Shown: positions 10,624 to 18,984, numbered from the stretch's first letter. The stretch is 64,000 nt of DNA from Candidatus Obscuribacterales bacterium (GCA_031292355.1 JARLHI010000057.1:1-64000), one strand, 5' to 3'. Numbers and translations are program-made. The notes: generated from the sequence alone by a model not told the origin.

Positions 10624-11607
10624 ATGGATAAGTCCAAAAGCAACGTCAACCAAAGCAAGCAATCAGAGCAGATCAAACAATTGGTTGAACCAATTCGCGA
10701 CGACCTCCTTTCTGGAGCTGCCGAAATCGCCCTGCGAGCCATCTCGATTTTTCAGAGCGTGCTTGCAACTTCGCAATCTCTGTCGGCAAAGGACTTGAAG
10801 GAACAGCTCCAAATTACCGCCGATGCGCTCATTGACGCTCAGCCAGCCATGGCTTCAGTCTTTCATTTATGCAACACAGTCCTTTTGACATCTAGCGCTG
10901 TCAAAAACGCCGACGACACAAAACAATGTGACCAAATCAGGCTCGATTGCGCGGCCGCATTAGAAAAATTCGAGAAAACTCTTTGCGACAGTGCCGCTGA
11001 AATCGCAGAGAAAACGATTTCATTGATTCCGCCTGGCGAATTGATATTTGCTTATTCGTTTAGCTCAACGGTTGTCAGCATGCTACTGCACGCCCGCGCC
11101 AAGGGTCGTTATTTCCGCGTTGTCTGCACTGAATCACGCCCAAGCATGGAAGGACGTAAATTAGCAACTCGCCTGGCTGCTGGCGGAATCGAAGTAATTT
11201 GCACTTTCGACAGTGCCATGGGTCTCGTCTTACCCAATTGCAGCACGGCCTTTATGGGATGCGACTGCCTCGGTCGCCCAGGTGTTGTCAACAAAGTTGG
11301 TTCGTATGTTCTGGCTCTAACTTGCAAAGAGCTAAAAATACCGCTCTATGCACTTGCTGGCACTGAAAAAATAGTTTCCGACGACCGTCTTTTTGAATTT
11401 GAAAAGCATGAACGACCGGGCGACGAGGTCTGGGAAAATCCACCTCATGGGGTGAAAGTTCTCAATCGTCAATTCGAGCTGGTACCACTTTCACTGATAA
11501 CAGGAATAGTCACTGAAAATGGTGTTTTGCACGAAAACGAAATCAATGACTATGTAGCTAAAACCGAAATTCATGAATCGCTTCGATTGGAAGCGGTCGC
11601 CTTTTAA
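10624..11607 (+). CDS. eIF-2B alpha/beta/delta-like protein (sugar-phosphate isomerase family)
   Basis: The 327-residue protein has a helical N-terminal half and a Rossmann-like C-terminal half typical of the eIF-2B/MtnA/ribose-1,5-bisphosphate isomerase superfamily. Visible motifs are FSSTVVSMLLHARAKG, VVCTESRPSMEGRKLA (the usual ESRP..EG), the MGCD segment and VVNKVGSYVLALTCKE. In bacteria these proteins are sugar-phosphate isomerases or of unknown role, not translation factors. The predicted substrate is therefore a phosphorylated sugar such as ribose 1,5-bisphosphate or methylthioribose 1-phosphate, but the specificity is not assigned. It has a good site (AAAGGAGCTGTCA) before ATG 10624 and overlaps the start of the next gene by one base (TAATG). 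Confidence 0.82.
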   Translation: MDKSKSNVNQSKQSEQIKQLVEPIRDDLLSGAAEIALRAISIFQSVLATSQSLSAKDLKEQLQITADALIDAQPAMASVFHLCNTVLLTSSAVKNADDTKQCDQIRLDCAAALEKFEKTLCDSAAEIAEKTISLIPPGELIFAYSFSSTVVSMLLHARAKGRYFRVVCTESRPSMEGRKLATRLAAGGIEVICTFDSAMGLVLPNCSTAFMGCDCLGRPGVVNKVGSYVLALTCKELKIPLYALAGTEKIVSDDRLFEFEKHERPGDEVWENPPHGVKVLNRQFELVPLSLITGIVTENGVLHENEINDYVAKTEIHESLRLEAVAF

Positions 11608-12134
11608 TGCTCAAGGTATTGTGTCTACTCGTTTTGCCGGTGACTTCTTTTTGTTTTGCTCAAGCGTGCGAGGCGAAGTTAGGCGAACCGTTTGGTGTTT
11701 TCCAGGCGCGAATTATCACTAACTACAAATTTCAAGCCCACTCAAAAAAAGAAGACCGCGATTATTATATGTATTCGATGATCACCGATGCCGATACTGA
11801 TATTGCAGCGCCAGGATTCGGAGGCGGGCTGACAATTACAGTCAGCAGCGGGCTGATTGTCGGACAGTCCATGCTTTTGCGCATTGGCAATAATGCTCAG
11901 GCAGGTAAGTCACTGGCAGCCTTGCATACTTTTGATTTCGCCTTCGAGTCACTAGGGCGTCCTACCCCACCATCGCAAACGGCTATTGAGCAGGAATTGC
12001 GCTCCTACACTAACGCTGTCAGCAAAGCCCTTGCCGGTGCTCCGCAGAATATCCGTTATCCAGGCGGCGGCGGTAAAATAACGATCGCCAAAAGGTCAGA
12101 CGGGGCCCTTGCGATTGCAGCAACACCTGAATGA
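11607..12134 (+). CDS. Exported protein of unknown function
   Basis: The 175-residue product starts with a signal peptide (MLKVLCLLVLPVTSFCFAQA, cleavage near ACEA). The mature part holds FGVFQARIITNYKFQAHSK, then a Gly-rich FGGGLTITVSSGLIVGQSML and a C-terminal YPGGGGKITIAKRSDGAL. No family was recognised. Its ATG overlaps the stop codon of the upstream eIF-2B-like gene, so translation is coupled. The GNAT gene follows after 36 bases on the same strand. Because an exported protein and a cytoplasmic isomerase share the message, the operon may be only a transcription unit, not a pathway. Confidence 0.75.
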   Translation: MLKVLCLLVLPVTSFCFAQACEAKLGEPFGVFQARIITNYKFQAHSKKEDRDYYMYSMITDADTDIAAPGFGGGLTITVSSGLIVGQSMLLRIGNNAQAGKSLAALHTFDFAFESLGRPTPPSQTAIEQELRSYTNAVSKALAGAPQNIRYPGGGGKITIAKRSDGALAIAATPE

Positions 12135-12170
12135 AGAATTACTGAAGAAGAAAAAAGCAAAAAAGCATAA

Positions 12171-12713
12171 ATGAATCTGACACACAGGCTGGCGGGCAAA
12201 AACGACATCGCCGAATTGCACAAACTGATTGAGTTATCCGTGCGATTTCTACAGAAAGATGATTACACGGCCGCGCAAATTGACGGGGCGTTAGGTACTG
12301 TTTTAGGGCTGGATACTCAATTAATCGAAGACGGCACTTACTTTGTCGTTGAGGATGAAAACCAGATAGTGGGCTGTGGCGGGTGGAGCTATCGACGTAC
12401 ACTTTTTGGCAGCGATCATGCCTCGGTAAGAGAAAGTGAATTGCTCGATCCTTTGGTTGATGCGGCCAAAATACGCGCCTTTTTTATCCACCCCGACTGG
12501 GCGCGTAAAGGCATCGGCAGTCAAATTTTGGGGCTTTGCGAGAACGCAGCGCGACAGTCCTCATTTAAAAGGTTTGAAATGGGAGCCACTCTGACTGGAG
12601 TTCCACTTTATCAGGCACGTGGATACAGTGAGTTCGCACGAGTCGAGGTGCCTTTGAGCAATGGCGAATTTTTGCAAGTGGTGAAAATGCAGAAAAATGC
12701 CGAGAGTGCGTGA
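12171..12713 (+). CDS. GNAT-family N-acetyltransferase
   Basis: The 180-residue protein has the GNAT fold. Acetyl-CoA is bound by the A motif HPDWARKGIGSQILGLCENA near residue 105, where the usual Q/RxxGxG/A reads ARKGIG. The B motif GVPLYQARGYSEF follows, and the N-terminus (NDIAELHKLIELSVRFL) matches the start of many such enzymes. The acceptor substrate is unknown. The gene starts at ATG 12171 without a strong ribosome binding site and is probably cotranscribed with the two genes before it. It converges with the glutamate-dehydrogenase-like gene. Confidence 0.85.
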   Translation: MNLTHRLAGKNDIAELHKLIELSVRFLQKDDYTAAQIDGALGTVLGLDTQLIEDGTYFVVEDENQIVGCGGWSYRRTLFGSDHASVRESELLDPLVDAAKIRAFFIHPDWARKGIGSQILGLCENAARQSSFKRFEMGATLTGVPLYQARGYSEFARVEVPLSNGEFLQVVKMQKNAESA

Positions 12714-12769
12714 CTGCCTTTGACAGCAGGTGACATTGAAAACTTGGTCCAAATGCAGTCTGGGCGCCT

Positions 12770-14065
12770 CTACGGAAAGAGACCACGCAAACGACGCGCT
12801 TCCATAATGCGCTCCAAGGCTATCGACATTGCAGCGTAACGCAGGCTGCATTTTTGCCGGTTGGCCGTGTCGTAAACGCGCTCGGAGGTCTTATTGAATA
12901 ATTCCGTCAATTGTTTGTGCACTTCAGCTTCTGTCCAGAACAAGCGCATCAAACCCTGCACCCACTCAAAATAACCGACAGTTACGCCTGCTGAATTAGC
13001 CAGAATGTCAGGAACGACAGTGACACCATTGGCTTCGAGTATATCGTCTGCCTCTGGAGTAGTTGGTGCGTTTGCCCCTTCTACGACAAATCGCGCTTTT
13101 ATTTTTGAAGCGTTGTCCTTAGTTAAAACATTTGCCACTGCGCATGGTGCAAGCAAATCGCACGGCAATTCGAGCAATTCTTCGTTGCTTACAGAAGAAG
13201 CCTCTTTGAAGCCTATGATCGACCCGTTATTTTTAATGTACTCACTGAGAAGCTGCATATTAATGCCTTTTGCATTGTGCAAGCCGCCCGAGGTAACGGA
13301 AACGCCAGTTATGCGGAAACCTTCCTGGCTCAAAGTATTGGCTACGTGCATACCGACTGAACCCAACCCCTGCACAACAATAGCTGGGGAATCATCAGGA
13401 TTAGGCATGTGGCAGACCACATTGCGAATCGCCAGAGCGACGCCAAAACCGGTTGCTTCAAGCAAGCTGAGAGAACCGCCGATTGAGCGCGGTTTACCGG
13501 TCACGATTGAAGGGACCGTATGACCAACGTTGACGCTGTAGGTATCCATCATCCATGACATCGTCTGTTCATTCGTGTTCAAATCTGGACCAGTAATATC
13601 TTCAGCAGGACCGATCATGTCCATGATTTCAGAGGTGTAGCGCCTGGTTATCCGCTCTAATTCTCCCTGACTGAGTTCAGCAGCATTTAATCGAATGCCG
13701 CCGTGAGCGCCGCCAAAAGGCAAATTGAGCAAGCCGCACTTCCAGGTCATCAACATGGCCATAGCCGAAACTTCACCCAGATTTACTTGAGGATGGTATC
13801 TCAGTCCGCCCTTTCCGGGTCCAAGTGATAAATCGTGATGAACGCGATAACCAGTGAATGTTTTAACCGAACCATCATCCATTCTTGCAGGCACAACCAC
13901 TGACAATGACCGCTTGGGATGCTTAAGAGGCTCGAACATATTGGGTTCAAGCTTCATGAGACTGGCGCACTTGCTCAGACGCTGCTGAGCCATTAGAAAG
14001 TCGCCGTTTTCCCATTCTTTGCCGCTGTTGTGCTGTACGCCCTTGCTTTCTGATGCAGTTGCCAT
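12770..14065 (-). CDS. Glutamate dehydrogenase family protein with His in place of the catalytic Lys
   Basis: The 431-residue protein is a full Glu/Leu/Phe/Val dehydrogenase by length and motif: GPGKGGLRYHPQVNLGEV (K85), MTWKCGLLNLPFGG (K109), DITGPDLNTNEQTMSW, and the NAD(P) region VVQGLGSVGMHVANTLSQ. The active-site pattern GGAKGG reads GGAHGG: His121 stands where the family has the catalytic lysine, encoded by CAC (forward 13703-13705). The enzyme may therefore be inactive as a dehydrogenase or use another chemistry. It sits beside the histidine-degradation enzyme FtcD, which yields glutamate. It could be a paralogue of an intact gdhA elsewhere. Confidence 0.88.
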   Translation of the reverse strand: MATASESKGVQHNSGKEWENGDFLMAQQRLSKCASLMKLEPNMFEPLKHPKRSLSVVVPARMDDGSVKTFTGYRVHHDLSLGPGKGGLRYHPQVNLGEVSAMAMLMTWKCGLLNLPFGGAHGGIRLNAAELSQGELERITRRYTSEIMDMIGPAEDITGPDLNTNEQTMSWMMDTYSVNVGHTVPSIVTGKPRSIGGSLSLLEATGFGVALAIRNVVCHMPNPDDSPAIVVQGLGSVGMHVANTLSQEGFRITGVSVTSGGLHNAKGINMQLLSEYIKNNGSIIGFKEASSVSNEELLELPCDLLAPCAVANVLTKDNASKIKARFVVEGANAPTTPEADDILEANGVTVVPDILANSAGVTVGYFEWVQGLMRLFWTEAEVHKQLTELFNKTSERVYDTANRQKCSLRYAAMSIALERIMEARRLRGLFP

Positions 14066-14169
14066 CTCACCCTCGCTTGGATTTCACATTATGGGAGCCG
14101 CTAATCGTTTCAATGAACTATGGTCTTCCCAGAATTGCCAACCATTATAAACGCTAAAAGGCTCTAGAA

Positions 14170-15891
14170 TCACGAAACCGTCGAGAGCACAAGGTCATCT
14201 TCAAGCCTTCCTAAGATGGTCACTTTCAATGAGGAAGAAGTTTGCCGGACGGAGGCAATAGCCAGAGCCGCAGTTCGTCCGGATTGATCACGAAAAAGCC
14301 CCTCGTCGCCATCTTTGGCAAATCCGGCCAGATTGATCAAGACGTTCATGAACGCACCTTCTGCCGCTGCCACCGCATTCAATACTGCGCAACCAGCATC
14401 ACTCAATGAGTTTTGATTACCGTCCTTAACTACAACGCTAGCTAAATCAATCAATTCGGAACAGTCTTGCAAAACCTGCAAAGGTACATTCACGGCCTCT
14501 TTGTTCGCAGCAAAAAGAGCGCTGCCTCGAGCTTCGATTTCCTCTGGGGTTGCCTTTGGTAAGCGACGCGCATCGATGATTTTATTGAAAGCTTGCATAT
14601 CATTGTCTACAGCACGAGCCAGCTTTTGCTTCAACTCCTGGGCTCTTACTGCTGTCGCCTGCATGTGGGGACGATATTTCTCCAATCCTTTCTTTTCGTA
14701 AGAAAGATTGGCAACCATAGCTGTCAGTGACGCTGAAAGAGCTCCACAGAGCGCAGACACGCTGCCGCCCCCCGGAGCAGGAGATTCGCTTGCTAATTCA
14801 TCGAGAAAATCAGCGACTGTCTTTTTGATGAGAAGCGTTTCTGCCGTGCGTACTTTATATTCAATTATTTTGTTTTGGGGATCGAATGGTGCCAAATCGG
14901 CTAAACCTAGCGATTGGATAGCTGTAGTCACCAGTTCTTGCTCGGAAACTCCAGTCGAGCGGCCTTGCCTTGCAAGGTAGTGACGTCCAGCGTCTAGCAT
15001 AGCCGAAAGTGGTACCAGTCCGACAATTTCGCTTCCAGTCACTCTGAGTCCCAGTTCTTCAGCCTGTTTACAGCAGGCGTCAAAAGCATGATGCATTGAA
15101 GTGACACTCGAATCGATTAGATTTATTGAAATCTGCGCTCGCTCGTACTCGTCAACGTACCAGCCAACTGCTCTACAGGCTTTGAGCAAGCCCGGTTTTT
15201 TGACAGAAACACCATCTTTATCTTTAAGAATAGCGCCGTCGGGGCCTTTTTCAGCGCGTCCAGCCTCGCGAATATTTAGCGCAATTTCGTTGGCTAGCTT
15301 TTTTGATTTAGTGTTCAAATTGACATTGTATGCGATCAAAAACGGACGGGCACCAATGACAGTGGCACCAGATTGAGCGTTAAATTGGACTGGTCCAAAA
15401 TCCGGTTTAAAGTTTGGATCTTCCATTTTTTGTGGCAGTGCTTCATACTCGCCCTTGCGAATATCAGCCAGGCTCTGGCGATCGCTGCGTCTGGCTGAAT
15501 TAGCGTAAAGGTACACAGGAATTTTCAACTCTTCGCCGACTCTTTGTCCCAGTCGCTCGGCTAGCTTTGTGCATTCTGCCATCGTCACGCCAGACACTGG
15601 CACAAACGGACAAACATCGGTTGCTCCCATTCGGGGATGCACCCCAGAATGCTTACGCATGTCAATAAGCTGCTGAGCCGTTTTTATCGCCTGAAAGGCA
15701 GCCTCCAGAGCAGCCTCCGGCTCGCCGACAAAAGTAACGACCGTACGATTCGTGCTAACGCCAGGATCAACATCCAGTAATTTAACGCCGCCGACGGACT
15801 TAATGGCATCAGTAATGGCGGAAATGACTTTGTCATCGCGGCCTTCACTAAAATTGGGGACACACTCTATCAGACGCATTTCCATATTCAT
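14170..15891 (-). CDS. ftcD: Formiminotransferase-cyclodeaminase, fused
   Basis: The 573-residue protein joins two enzymes. The N-terminal glutamate formiminotransferase (about 1-325) has LIECVPNFSEGRD, the segment SGVHPRMGATDVCPFVPV with conserved His and Arg, and a C-terminal subdomain. The C-terminal cyclodeaminase (about 365-565) begins VADFLDELASESPAPGGGSV and continues MVANLSYEKKGLEKY. Together they move the formimino group from formiminoglutamate to tetrahydrofolate and release ammonia, giving glutamate and 5,10-methenyl-THF. Length agrees with the mammalian fused enzyme (about 540), and bacteria usually split the two. Start codons at ATG 15891 or 15885 are both possible. No other hut gene is in the window. 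Confidence 0.92.
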   Translation of the reverse strand: MNMEMRLIECVPNFSEGRDDKVISAITDAIKSVGGVKLLDVDPGVSTNRTVVTFVGEPEAALEAAFQAIKTAQQLIDMRKHSGVHPRMGATDVCPFVPVSGVTMAECTKLAERLGQRVGEELKIPVYLYANSARRSDRQSLADIRKGEYEALPQKMEDPNFKPDFGPVQFNAQSGATVIGARPFLIAYNVNLNTKSKKLANEIALNIREAGRAEKGPDGAILKDKDGVSVKKPGLLKACRAVGWYVDEYERAQISINLIDSSVTSMHHAFDACCKQAEELGLRVTGSEIVGLVPLSAMLDAGRHYLARQGRSTGVSEQELVTTAIQSLGLADLAPFDPQNKIIEYKVRTAETLLIKKTVADFLDELASESPAPGGGSVSALCGALSASLTAMVANLSYEKKGLEKYRPHMQATAVRAQELKQKLARAVDNDMQAFNKIIDARRLPKATPEEIEARGSALFAANKEAVNVPLQVLQDCSELIDLASVVVKDGNQNSLSDAGCAVLNAVAAAEGAFMNVLINLAGFAKDGDEGLFRDQSGRTAALAIASVRQTSSSLKVTILGRLEDDLVLSTVS

Positions 15892-16146
15892 TTATCTTCT
15901 TGTCGTCGGTGCAGCAGTCGTTACTTGGGTGGGCGTTGTCGGCTTTCGTGCCAGATCGCGAAAATACTAGAGCGGCAGTAGAAAGAGCAGTAATTTTACA
16001 ACGTCTATAAGTGATTCGACTGCTCCTGCCCACGGAGGAACGCAAGATTCGTGAAGCAGGTAAGTAGACGCTCCTGCACATGGCAGTCAATAGGTTAGAA
16101 TTGGGCGACTGACCATTGTCTATTTAAGACATCACAGGAGAAGCAA

Positions 16147-16731
16147 ATGTCATTGAAGCTACCGACTGCGGCAACCTATTTCGCCACCCTTACATGTTTG
16201 TTATTGGGTGCGAGCACCGGGATGCTTGTTCCAAATGCGCAAGCTCAAACCGCTACGAATAAAACTATCGCTCCTGGCGATAAGGCTCCAGATTTCGAAC
16301 TGCCTTCCGAAGAAGGCAAAAAAGTGAAACCAAGCGATTTTAAAGGAAAAGTACTGGTGATTTTTTTCTATGACAAGGACAATTCTCCTGTCACCGAACA
16401 AGAATCAAAGAGAATCAAAGAGACCTATAAAAAATTGAAATTAGCAAATGCTGATGTACTGGGTGTTGGAACAGATCCTGTAGCCGCGCACAAAGCAATG
16501 CACACAAATCTGAGTCTTCAATATCATTTACTCACGGATAAAGACGACTCTGTCCGTAAAATGTACGGTCTACCAAGCAATGCAAGCGGTGCACGCGGAC
16601 GTTATGGCGTAGTCATCGATAAATCTGGCGTAGTGAAAAAAGTCGCTGGCGGCGAGCAAGGCATGTCGGACGACGACTGGAATGGCATGCTCGACTTTAT
16701 CGGCAGCATGGCTGGTGGCGCAGGTATCTAG
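16147..16731 (+). CDS. Exported peroxiredoxin-fold protein lacking the catalytic cysteine
   Basis: The 194-residue product has a signal peptide ending near PNAQA (residues 30-33) and then an AhpC/TSA-type thioredoxin fold: APGDKAPDFELPSEEGKKV, VLVIFFYDKD, LGVGTDPVAAHKAM and YHLLTDKDDSVRKMYG. In BCP-type peroxiredoxins the segment after YPKDN is TPGCT; here it is SPVT (residues 80-83, forward 16384-16395), so the peroxidatic Cys is absent. The only Cys (residue 17) is in the signal peptide. RYGVVIDKSG retains the Arg-rich strand. The protein cannot act by the normal peroxide-reducing route; it may be a structural or binding relative. A terminator at 16799-16829 ends it. Confidence 0.85.
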   Translation: MSLKLPTAATYFATLTCLLLGASTGMLVPNAQAQTATNKTIAPGDKAPDFELPSEEGKKVKPSDFKGKVLVIFFYDKDNSPVTEQESKRIKETYKKLKLANADVLGVGTDPVAAHKAMHTNLSLQYHLLTDKDDSVRKMYGLPSNASGARGRYGVVIDKSGVVKKVAGGEQGMSDDDWNGMLDFIGSMAGGAGI

Positions 16732-16798
16732 AAGCTCCTGCTCAAGCCAAGTTATTGTGCTTGTCTTGCATCAGAGTTTTCGATTAGTTCACGCTCAG

Positions 16799-16829
16799 AG
16801 GGAGAAGCACTCGTTGCAACTCCCTTTTT
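16799..16829 (+). terminator. Intrinsic terminator after the peroxiredoxin-like gene
   Basis: AGGGAG (16799-16804) pairs with CTCCCT (16820-16825) and is followed by TTTTT. The 15-base interior AAGCACTCGTTGCAA has a possible weak inner pairing. The hairpin ends the transcript from 16147 and lies just before the convergent stop of the transposase-derived gene at 16848. Confidence 0.7.
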
Positions 16830-16847
16830 GCATGTCGATTTGGTAGA

Positions 16848-17906
16848 TCAAGCAGCAGAATCTAATCTGCCAACCTTGACAAACAGCGGAGTGACAAAAG
16901 CCTCAATCTCCGACAAATAAATGGGCTTTGAACGACGACATGCTGAAAGTATTGAGCCTACGCCCCACTTCCTTCGATTTGCAAAGCACAAATATACAGC
17001 AATATATAACTGCAAATATTTTCGAGCAATTCCATGCATTGAAGATTGGACAAAAGCGACCACTGAATGCGAATAGATTTCTTCCTCAGGAGGACAGTCT
17101 CTGTTACCAAATAGAGCTGGGACGAATATTTTGTGCTGAGGACGGACATAATTGTCTCCACTGGTGCGTTCAATTAAGCCAGCCAACTCAAGCGACGATA
17201 CGGCAGCAGAGATAACTCTAGTCTCCATGTTTAGTTGCACTTCTAGAGCGTCTAGATGTTGCGGGGATGAACTCAAGTGGTTATACACCGTCGTTTCTAT
17301 ACTCGAGAGTCCACTTAGAAGCTCATTGTGAGCGGCTATTTGTACTTCAGGAGAATTAGCAACATACTCCTCCTCGGCACATCTTTGTTCGGCACGAGGA
17401 TGTTCAAGCGCTGGTGTGCAAAGACTCCGCCTGATAAAAATTTTTGCAAATTCAGAAGAATTGAGCGTATCTTCAGCATCATTCATAGTGCGGTAGATAA
17501 GCAGTGCTACCTTTTTTACCATGCCCGTTGCGGTAGATTTAGCGATGCCAGCTAATTCTGCAAAGTGACAGGCACTGAACCTCACGCCATTTCCCAAAAG
17601 CCAAATTGCGCCCATCAGAGCTCGGATATGTCGTACATGATCGAAAAAAGATCCTGCTGTGAAGAAGAAATATTTCTTGCAGTCATTGCATTTAAATGAC
17701 CGCAGATCGACTTTTTGTGTTTTGGAGCTATTGCAGAAGTGACAAACAATAAGACCATCTTCAGCAAAACTCATAAGCAATTCTTGTATACACTCAACTT
17801 CTGTAGGGAAACGCGTTTCAAAGGCTCCCCAGAAAGAAATTGTATTAGCTCTGTCTGCGAGCCTTTCTTGTTTCTTACTTCCAGCATCCGATGCCATTCT
17901 ACTCAT
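16848..17906 (-). CDS. Transposase-derived protein: IS1595-type ends around a DprA-like winged helix
   Basis: The 352-residue protein has three recognisable parts. Residues 50-140 contain a zinc ribbon (C55xxC58 and C73xxC76) and a helical HTH (HFAELAGIAKSTATGMVKKV) as at the start of IS1595/ISXO2 transposases. Residues 197-255 (LSSIETTVYNHL, LDALEVQLNMETRVISAAVSS, LELAGLIERTSGDNYVRP) match the winged helix at the end of DprA. Residues 279-325 (HGIARKYLQLYIAVYLCFANRR) resemble the end of IS1595 transposases. The DDE catalytic core is absent; a short acidic linker replaces it. I infer a domesticated DNA-binding protein, not a mobile element. Palindromes upstream (17975-18210) are likely targets. 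No transposon ends were found. Confidence 0.7.
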   Translation of the reverse strand: MSRMASDAGSKKQERLADRANTISFWGAFETRFPTEVECIQELLMSFAEDGLIVCHFCNSSKTQKVDLRSFKCNDCKKYFFFTAGSFFDHVRHIRALMGAIWLLGNGVRFSACHFAELAGIAKSTATGMVKKVALLIYRTMNDAEDTLNSSEFAKIFIRRSLCTPALEHPRAEQRCAEEEYVANSPEVQIAAHNELLSGLSSIETTVYNHLSSSPQHLDALEVQLNMETRVISAAVSSLELAGLIERTSGDNYVRPQHKIFVPALFGNRDCPPEEEIYSHSVVAFVQSSMHGIARKYLQLYIAVYLCFANRRKWGVGSILSACRRSKPIYLSEIEAFVTPLFVKVGRLDSAA

Positions 17907-17974
17907 GATGTCTTCTCCAACTTCCTATAAAAGAAAACGGAAAATCAAAGGAATTAGTTCAAGTTTTTGCATTA

Positions 17975-17992
17975 GATTTTAGGACTAAAATC
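17975..17992. promoter_or_regulatory. 18-bp perfect palindrome before the transposase-derived gene
   Basis: GATTTTAG-GA-CTAAAATC is a perfect 8-2-8 palindrome 69 bases upstream of the ATG at 17906. The right half with its neighbour (GACTAAAATCG) differs by one base from GACTAAATCG, the half-site of the array at 18121-18210. It may be an operator of the same protein. Confidence 0.55.
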
Positions 17993-18120
17993 GTGAAAGA
18001 TTGGCGACTAGAAGTATTTCAACTTTTCCTAAATGAGACGAGCATACGCACAATCAGAACAGACGAAAAAGGCGCCTGAATGGCATCAAGCATGTTTTGC
18101 GACCGCCTCATTCGGATAAC

Positions 18121-18210
18121 TAGATCGAACTCGATTTAGCAGCAAAATTCTTCGACTAAATCGAACTCGATTTAACAAACGGATTCCGAAACTAAGTCGA
18201 ACTCGATTTA
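18121..18210. repeat. Three 18-bp palindromes at exactly 36-bp spacing
   Basis: The core is TAAATCGA-AC-TCGATTTA, a perfect 8-2-8 palindrome in copy 2. Copies are at 18121-18138 (TAGATCGAACTCGATTTA), 18157-18174 (perfect) and 18193-18210 (TAAGTCGAACTCGATTTA). The starts are exactly 36 bases apart; the spaces between show only loose similarity. A fourth, very degraded unit may begin near 18228. Each palindrome is preceded by AC or AAC. The constant phase, near 3.5 helical turns, suggests a multi-site binding region and not chance. It is too short and too variable in its spacers to be a CRISPR array. Confidence 0.75.
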
Positions 18211-18318
18211 GAAACACGCATTGCAACTAAACCAAAATTGAAAAAAGAAAAAAAATGTCAGGCATAGCAGTCAGAGCCCCATGTAACTCCACGCGTAATG
18301 CGCACTCTGACAAAGGTA

Positions 18319-18984
18319 CTATTGCGAACACAACAAAAAAATTCTGATTAATTCGTCGAGTACTCGTTTGAATTCAAACGGAAACAATTTCTTACCATGC
18401 AGAATATGTTGTTGCACGCAATAATGTATTATTGCCCCAGCGAATACCCGCGCAAAAGCCTCTGGATCGGGCAAATGAATATCAGGATGATTACTCAAAT
18501 AATCAATTAGTAACTTACATCCGGGTTTGATAGTTGCCTCCGTGTAAAGCTCCGCCAACTTAGGAAACCGCCCGGATTCACCAATGGTCGTCCGAAAAAG
18601 TTTGGTGAAACCAGCATCAAATTGTCTGGATGCAAGCGCATCTGCAAAAGACCGCAACACCTGCTCGGGTGTCTGCTTTGCCACTTCTTCCTTTGTGAAG
18701 ATATGTTGGACATGGTCGATAGTAATTGATCCAATTACACTGACAAATAGGTCCTCTTTATCTCGAAAATGACTGTAGATGGTTTGCTTAATAACACCCG
18801 CTCGTTGCGCCACGAGATTCATAGTCGTCCTCTCATAGCCAAGCTCTAAAAAGGCTTCCAGGGCAGCATTAATGATCTGTTCCCGCTTTCTCTTCGAGAA
18901 TTCAGATAGAGAGGGCTCTTCGGATTGAAGAGCTATCTTTTTCACCCGCGTGCTCAGCTGGATTGATGCTTTCTTAGACGACAT
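18319..18984 (-). CDS. TetR-family transcriptional repressor
   Basis: The 221-residue protein has the TetR helix-turn-helix near the N-terminus: FSKRKREQIINAALEAFLEL, then NLVAQRAGVIKQTIYSHFRDKEDLF (about residues 28-82). The C-terminal ligand-binding part is diverse, as usual, with a segment similar to the AefR-like C-terminal domain (LYTEATIKPGCKLLIDYL). A Lys-rich 25-residue extension precedes the HTH. It is divergent from the five-gene efflux operon, 79 bases away, with a perfect palindrome between them, so it most likely represses the exporter and itself and is relieved by the exported compound. Confidence 0.92.
   Translation of the reverse strand: MSSKKASIQLSTRVKKIALQSEEPSLSEFSKRKREQIINAALEAFLELGYERTTMNLVAQRAGVIKQTIYSHFRDKEDLFVSVIGSITIDHVQHIFTKEEVAKQTPEQVLRSFADALASRQFDAGFTKLFRTTIGESGRFPKLAELYTEATIKPGCKLLIDYLSNHPDIHLPDPEAFARVFAGAIIHYCVQQHILHGKKLFPFEFKRVLDELIRIFLLCSQ

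Larger units (their letters stand above)
17907..18318. other. Intergenic region with a palindrome array
   Basis: These 412 bases lie upstream of the transposase-derived gene and downstream of the TetR gene. No protein gene is seen. The region holds a single palindrome at 17975-17992 and an array of three at 18121-18210, both listed separately, and an A-rich end. Confidence 0.6.

Noticed and set aside
18121-18246. CRISPR array
   Set aside because: Three copies with only 18-bp cores and loosely similar spacers, palindromic cores, and no cas genes; it fits binding sites better.
16732-18318. Intact insertion sequence
   Set aside because: No DDE core, no terminal inverted repeats and no target duplication were seen around the transposase-derived gene.
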